A program made the position numbers and the translations under genes. Of a stretch of DNA of 64,000 nt, positions 11,701-64,000 are shown in pieces. Each line of letters starts with the position of its first letter. Within the stretch, counting starts at the first letter, position 1. A model generated the notes under the pieces. That model did not search any database and was not told the DNA's origin. It saw nothing but the letters and a program-made list of their open reading frames with translations. Source of the DNA: Aptenodytes patagonicus (taxonomy: Eukaryota; Chordata; Aves; Sphenisciformes; Spheniscidae); assembly GCF_965638725.1 (NCBI RefSeq), contig NC_134958.1:20305964-20369963 (forward strand), read 5' to 3'.

Positions 11701-14700
11701 GTTTTTTATTTTATAGAGTGAAAAAGGGCCTTGGAACACTCTCCCACTTGGTTTCTTTGCCTATTTGTGTACAAATGCTCAAAGTCATATTATTTTGCTC
11801 TTCCCCTCCTTGAATGGGGATATTTGTTCATGACATGGTAAAATTTGAACACAGTTGTGTTGATAAATTTTTTCAGCATCAATAATAACTTCTCTTACTT
11901 AGCAATCCAATTTGAAAATTGAGGATACAATGATTACATTTTACTTAGGGTATTCTGTAAGGATGGAAGCACGTTAATAGTTTTCTTTAGTTCCAAGCCA
12001 TTTCAGTTCTGTCAAAGTTCTCTTAACACTACTGAAGCATTTTTTACTCTTCACAGACCCTAACTCTAACTTACCAGGTATGGAGGGAGGAAGGCTTGTT
12101 ATCTATCATTTTATGAAAGTACTAAAAGAAAGGTGACACAAACCAAGATGCCTGCTTGGAAGCTGCATCAGGTTATCAGATGCAAGTGGCAAACAAGACT
12201 GCATTATCAAAAGATTGTGCCTTTTCCTACACAATAGGGGAAAAGCAACATCCAGAAGACCCTTCAGATTTCCATTGTGGTAACATAGCTCAGCTTGGCA
12301 ATAAGGTAAAATGAAATGAAACGAAGTTCTGCAGCACAGTAAAATTGCTTACTTAACAGCAGTGGTATTTCCTCTGCCGTTAAACTTTATCACCCAATCA
12401 AAAGGCTAAATGACAGATCTAAACCAAACTTCTAGACCTGACCTGATCACTTGTTCACCTCTTCTCTGAAGAATACTACTGTTCAAGAACACATTCTGCT
12501 CTTACCAGTCCCCTCTAAGCATGACAGACACGCATTCCACCTACCGCTGCATTCCAGCTCTGTCAGATGAACCAACACTACTACTGCTAGCTCCAGAAAG
12601 AGTGAGGCTTCACCCAGTTAAAGTAACTTGCCTACCTCTAGTCTTGGGGACTGGCTGTTCATCTTCTCTCTGTTGTAGTGTGCCTACCTGTTCCAAAGGG
12701 CTATCCAGCTGTCTGATAGCCTGAAAGCCCAAAAGGCTAGGGATGTACTTCCTAGGTGGGAAAGGGGGGGGGGGGGGGGGGGAAGGTAGGAAAAAGCGAT
12801 TGGAAATACCAGAGGTGGTAGAGAAGAAATTATCTAATCCCAAGGTAAAAACAGGATGAGAAAGAGAAATTATGGGCTTCAAGAAGCAACAGCCTTATAA
12901 ACCAGAGAGAGTGCTTCTTGAGAGTTATTTGAGGTGTAAGGAAAAAGTTAGGTGCTACTCATGTACAGCAAAAAATAAGCAGCAGCAAACAGTAGTCATG
13001 TTCAACAAGAAACACAGGCTTGTGGCATCTAAGTGCTTTGTATATAATACCCACCCAGCACATTACTTTTGTGGCTAAAGCTTTTCAAGCTGTTTTTCTC
13101 CAGTTATGTTTAGAATTTAATATTCCTAAGCTTACTGTGGCTCCATATCTCATATTAATTTGAAATGGGTCTAGATAAACACATTGTCACACACCTGTTC
13201 TTACCTCTGATACTCCCTGCTTCAGTCATACACATGTCCCATCCAATGCTGAAAGGTGGAAAGGAAATGAGGCATGACATTTGGAAATCGCTTGCAGTCC
13301 ACCTTGCTACAGCCAACTCTGCCTAGTGCAACAACGCTGCCACTGGAAGGTTTGTTACAAGATAGAGTTGCATAGTTTTTTCTTTAAATAACAGCATATA
13401 TGACCTACTTATACTACAGAATACAGACAAACACTGCTAATATTTATTCCCCTTGCTATATAGGGAGAGGTTTGCATACATAAGATACCCTTAAACTGAC
13501 ATAAAGCTAGAACTTTCTCAGATGGTCTCCAATAGTAGGACATAATCAATGCTGTACGTTCTTCATTGTTGTATGCAATTACGTATAAGAAGCATTATGA
13601 AAAAAGACTTGAACGTGATTCCAGTCTCACTCAGATGTCTGAGCAACAGAAAAATGTCAATCAGCAGGTTAAAAGGAATGTATGCACCATATAGTTATGG
13701 TGAAAACAAACAGTAGGATAAAATAAAAATAATTAAGCGTGTGATAGTTTTAATGATGCTAAGATAGATTATTCAAAGGACAAACACAATCAATAAAAAA
13801 TGTCTCAATTAAAGAAATCAAGCACAATCCTATAATCAACACCAATATTTACCAATATCAACATCCTTTTTCACTTTACTGAAAACTGCCTCCAAAAATA
13901 CCCTCATTATCCAAGAAGCCAACTACATAGTCCATACAAAACTGTAATTTTTAGGCAGTGTTCTATTATTTTCTGTGCCTGATTGAAAAAGACTGACAAA
14001 TTAGTAGCACTAATTCAGACACATAAATGAAGTCTGGAGGGCAATAATACAAGACCTTCTATAGCAGTTTCCCCTTTTATTTGTAACCTTATATTTTTTT
14101 ATGTATTACACCTATAAATTTAGACCAAGATGTGAATATACTCCCCCACAACAGCGATGGGACACCAAAGTCTCAGTCCAACTTGGAACCATAATACATA
14201 ATGAGGCAGGAAACTAAAGTCTGCATGATTTCAGAGCCCTGAGTCCCCCCTTCCCCAAAACTGCTGAAAGCCCCCCTCTAGATGTTTCATGTTGCAGTCT
14301 GGTTCTTGGTCATACCTCAAGAACCTTTTGCCTTTTTCATTAGCCAACAAACTAGTCCTAACCGAAAGAACTTCACCAGATAAAACCCAGATCTGCAAAT
14401 TTTTACAGCTTATCGAGTCACCCTTTGACCACTACTAGCTGGCAGCAATACACCAGTTCAGTCTTGGACAACCAGGAAGTTTCCCTATCAATCCCTGCTA
14501 ACGTACAACAACCACATGAGGGAAAACAACAGGAATTTCTACCCTCTTCTCCAGACTCAGATGGACCAGTCTTGTCCCAGGTGAGATTAAGTTAATAAAT
14601 GTTCTCGCTAGCCCTCAGGCCCCACAGCATCCTTACCACGGAGTTCAGTGAGAATGAGGGATGGAAAAATCAGGGCAGAGCAGCAGTGACTCATCTGGGG

Positions 14701-15464
14701 ATAGACTCTACCTTTTTCCTCAGCCCAGTTAAAACCTGCCGCTGAACACCAAGCAGCATTTGTAGTTTGACACAAATCATGTTTTTGATAGAGACACTGG
14801 GGAATTCATCTGTTCTTCAGCACTTCCCTAAGACACAGAACAAAAATATCTTTGTACAGTACATTACTGTCCTAACCAAATATGAACATTACAGTGTAAG
14901 CCACACCCTGCTGGAAATAATACAATTACAGCTGCAACGAGATGAGACCAAACACATGAAATTTACTAAAATCAAAGGCATAAACTAAGAATGTATATAA
15001 AATCCATAGCCTCCATTACTACCCTGTCACTTTCATTTTAATTGTTTTGTACGCTGATCAGGAATCAACTACATCAATCTGTATATTAAAAAGGATTTTT
15101 TTTTTTTTTGACAAAAGATTTAAAGGTTTCTGAGTCAAGGTGGCAGTATGTTATTATTGTCAACAACTACTACTCTGGAGGAGAAAAACATTCAAATGAA
15201 AATCAAGAAGGAACCAAGCACAACGTTAACTTGTATTGAAGAACGAGGAATAAATATCGGGAATAAATACCCGAAAAAGCCAGTACCTCAAAGACATTAG
15301 AAATGCAGAGCACCATACTACACATCAGATTCGCTGAAGATAAACATTTTAAGATGCTTCAAATGTCACGTCCTGTCTAAACACTGTAATACTATAATTT
15401 CCTGAGACAAAATATAGAAGTATGAAGACTAAGTAAACCAATCACAGTTCACAAATGCATACAA
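8751..15464. other. Intergenic spacer between FBXL22 and HERC1 3' ends
   Basis: About 6.7 kb with no ORF resembling a known protein and no recognised RNA gene. Notable sequence: a G-rich stretch on the plus strand at about 11641-11693 with several G runs, a run of 19 G at 12764-12782, and short A/T homopolymers (e.g. T run near 15090). I see no further LTR or CR1 copy in it, although old decayed repeats could be missed by eye. Confidence 0.6.
12764..12782. repeat. Poly-G run (19 G)
   Basis: Uninterrupted run of G on the plus strand in the intergenic spacer. Length in an assembly may be unreliable. Confidence 0.9.
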
Positions 15465-15942
15465 GCAACCGATTCTTGAATTTGCTTTATTTTTCTCTGC
15501 ATAAGGAACCCTGCACAGGCAATTCAAATTAAAACAAAATAAATATGTGAATATTCATGTAAAACTGTCCTTGCTAATGAACAATTATACACAATGTACA
15601 ACTCTTCATGTTCACTGGGAGGGCTTACAAATGTACTATTCCCAACAAAAATGCACCAAAATGTCTCCATGCAAACTTATCAAAAGTGACCAAAAAAGGA
15701 GAAAAAAACTTACTGATCATACTTTTTTGTTTTCTTTTTCCTTTTTTCTTTTTTACAATCACAAAAAAATAAAAACATCTAATTTTTTGTTACATTTAGA
15801 GTAACTAAAATGTGGCCACTGTCTATTAACATCTGTTTTTATGCTCCTAAAACATCTATGGTTACTGTAAAATTATGTCAACAATGAATTGGACTTAGGG
15901 CACTATTTGTAGTAAAAGGAAGATGATTTTGTTCACAGAATG
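15465..15942 (-). other. HERC1: HERC1 3' UTR
   Basis: From the base after the stop codon to the presumed cleavage site below the AATAAA at 15486-15491, about 480 nt. The distal end is inferred from the hexamer only. Confidence 0.6.
15486..15491 (-). terminator. HERC1: HERC1 polyadenylation signal AATAAA
   Basis: Plus strand TTTATT gives AATAAA on the minus strand, about 455 nt past the HERC1 stop. It is followed on the minus strand by a T/G-rich stretch (TTGCTTGTATGCATTTGTG, about 15435-15455), the usual downstream element. Cleavage is expected near 15455-15475. Confidence 0.65.
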
Positions 15943-63835
<47,893 letters not shown>

Positions 63836-64000
63836 CTAAGATTAAAATAAAGTTATTTTTAATTAATAAGCTGTTTAGAGTAAGAATACTAAGAAGAACT
63901 GCAGATTATTTTTTAAATAAAATTTAATGAATTCAATTATCAAGTAAAGAGTTAGCCTTCTTCATCAGACACTTCGAGGTAGTCTTTCTGATGTACCATC
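63836..64000 (-). other. HERC1 intron upstream of w1 (partial)
   Basis: 165 bases to the window edge. No convincing exon. Confidence 0.6.

Noticed and set aside
63957-64000. Possible exon at the window edge (minus frame ending ..LEVSDEE)
   Set aside because: Would fit the phase of w1 only with a poor GC donor (AAG|GCTAAC); too short and unsupported, and the sequence is cut by the window.

Overview
This window is vertebrate nuclear DNA from a bird. It has long introns with GT-AG splice sites, a chicken-repeat-1 (CR1) LINE 3' tail near 58.75 kb, and several LTRs of avian endogenous-retrovirus type. The LTR types resemble those I associate with songbirds and other Neoaves, but the species cannot be fixed from the sequence alone. 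There are no bacterial features, operons or CRISPR arrays.

Layout. 1-4170: no recognisable coding sequence; in tetrapods USP3 normally lies upstream of FBXL22 in the same orientation, so part of 1-2170 could be USP3 3' UTR, but nothing in the sequence proves it. 4171-7701 (+): FBXL22, two coding exons, intact, 226 aa. 7702-15464: FBXL22 3' end, an LTR (about 8008-8750) and a gene-poor spacer. 15465-64000 (-): the 3' two thirds of HERC1, the giant HECT ubiquitin ligase, read as 50 coding exons whose phases all agree (9383 nt, about 3126 aa plus stop). The 5' part of HERC1, including RLD1 and the promoter, lies beyond 64000. The two genes converge, with about 7.7 kb between stop codons and opposite strands.

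HERC1 domain order in transcription direction (high to low coordinates): helical N-terminal-side region (63.8-59.2 kb), SPRY (59.1-57.6 kb), charged linkers (56.5-51.3 kb), UBA-like segment (49.7-49.2 kb), acidic stretch and a Cys/His-rich element (47.6-45.9 kb), WD40-like repeats (40.2-30.4 kb), second RCC1-like domain (29.1-22.7 kb), HECT catalytic domain (21.9-15.9 kb) with the catalytic-type Cys in the last exon. Exons are numbered w1-w50 here in transcription order within the window. FBXL22 (SCF substrate receptor) and HERC1 (HECT ligase) both belong to ubiquitin pathways, but their adjacency is conserved synteny, not an operon.

The most unusual observations: an 86-bp internally deleted LTR with a perfect 5-bp target-site duplication 44 bp upstream of a HERC1 3' splice site; a complete solo LTR with a perfect duplication whose end is 26 bp from a HERC1 5' splice site; one GC-AG intron; and a possible unannotated in-frame 45-nt cassette exon. 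I found no new multi-gene system; this is a conserved locus with mobile-element remodelling of its introns.
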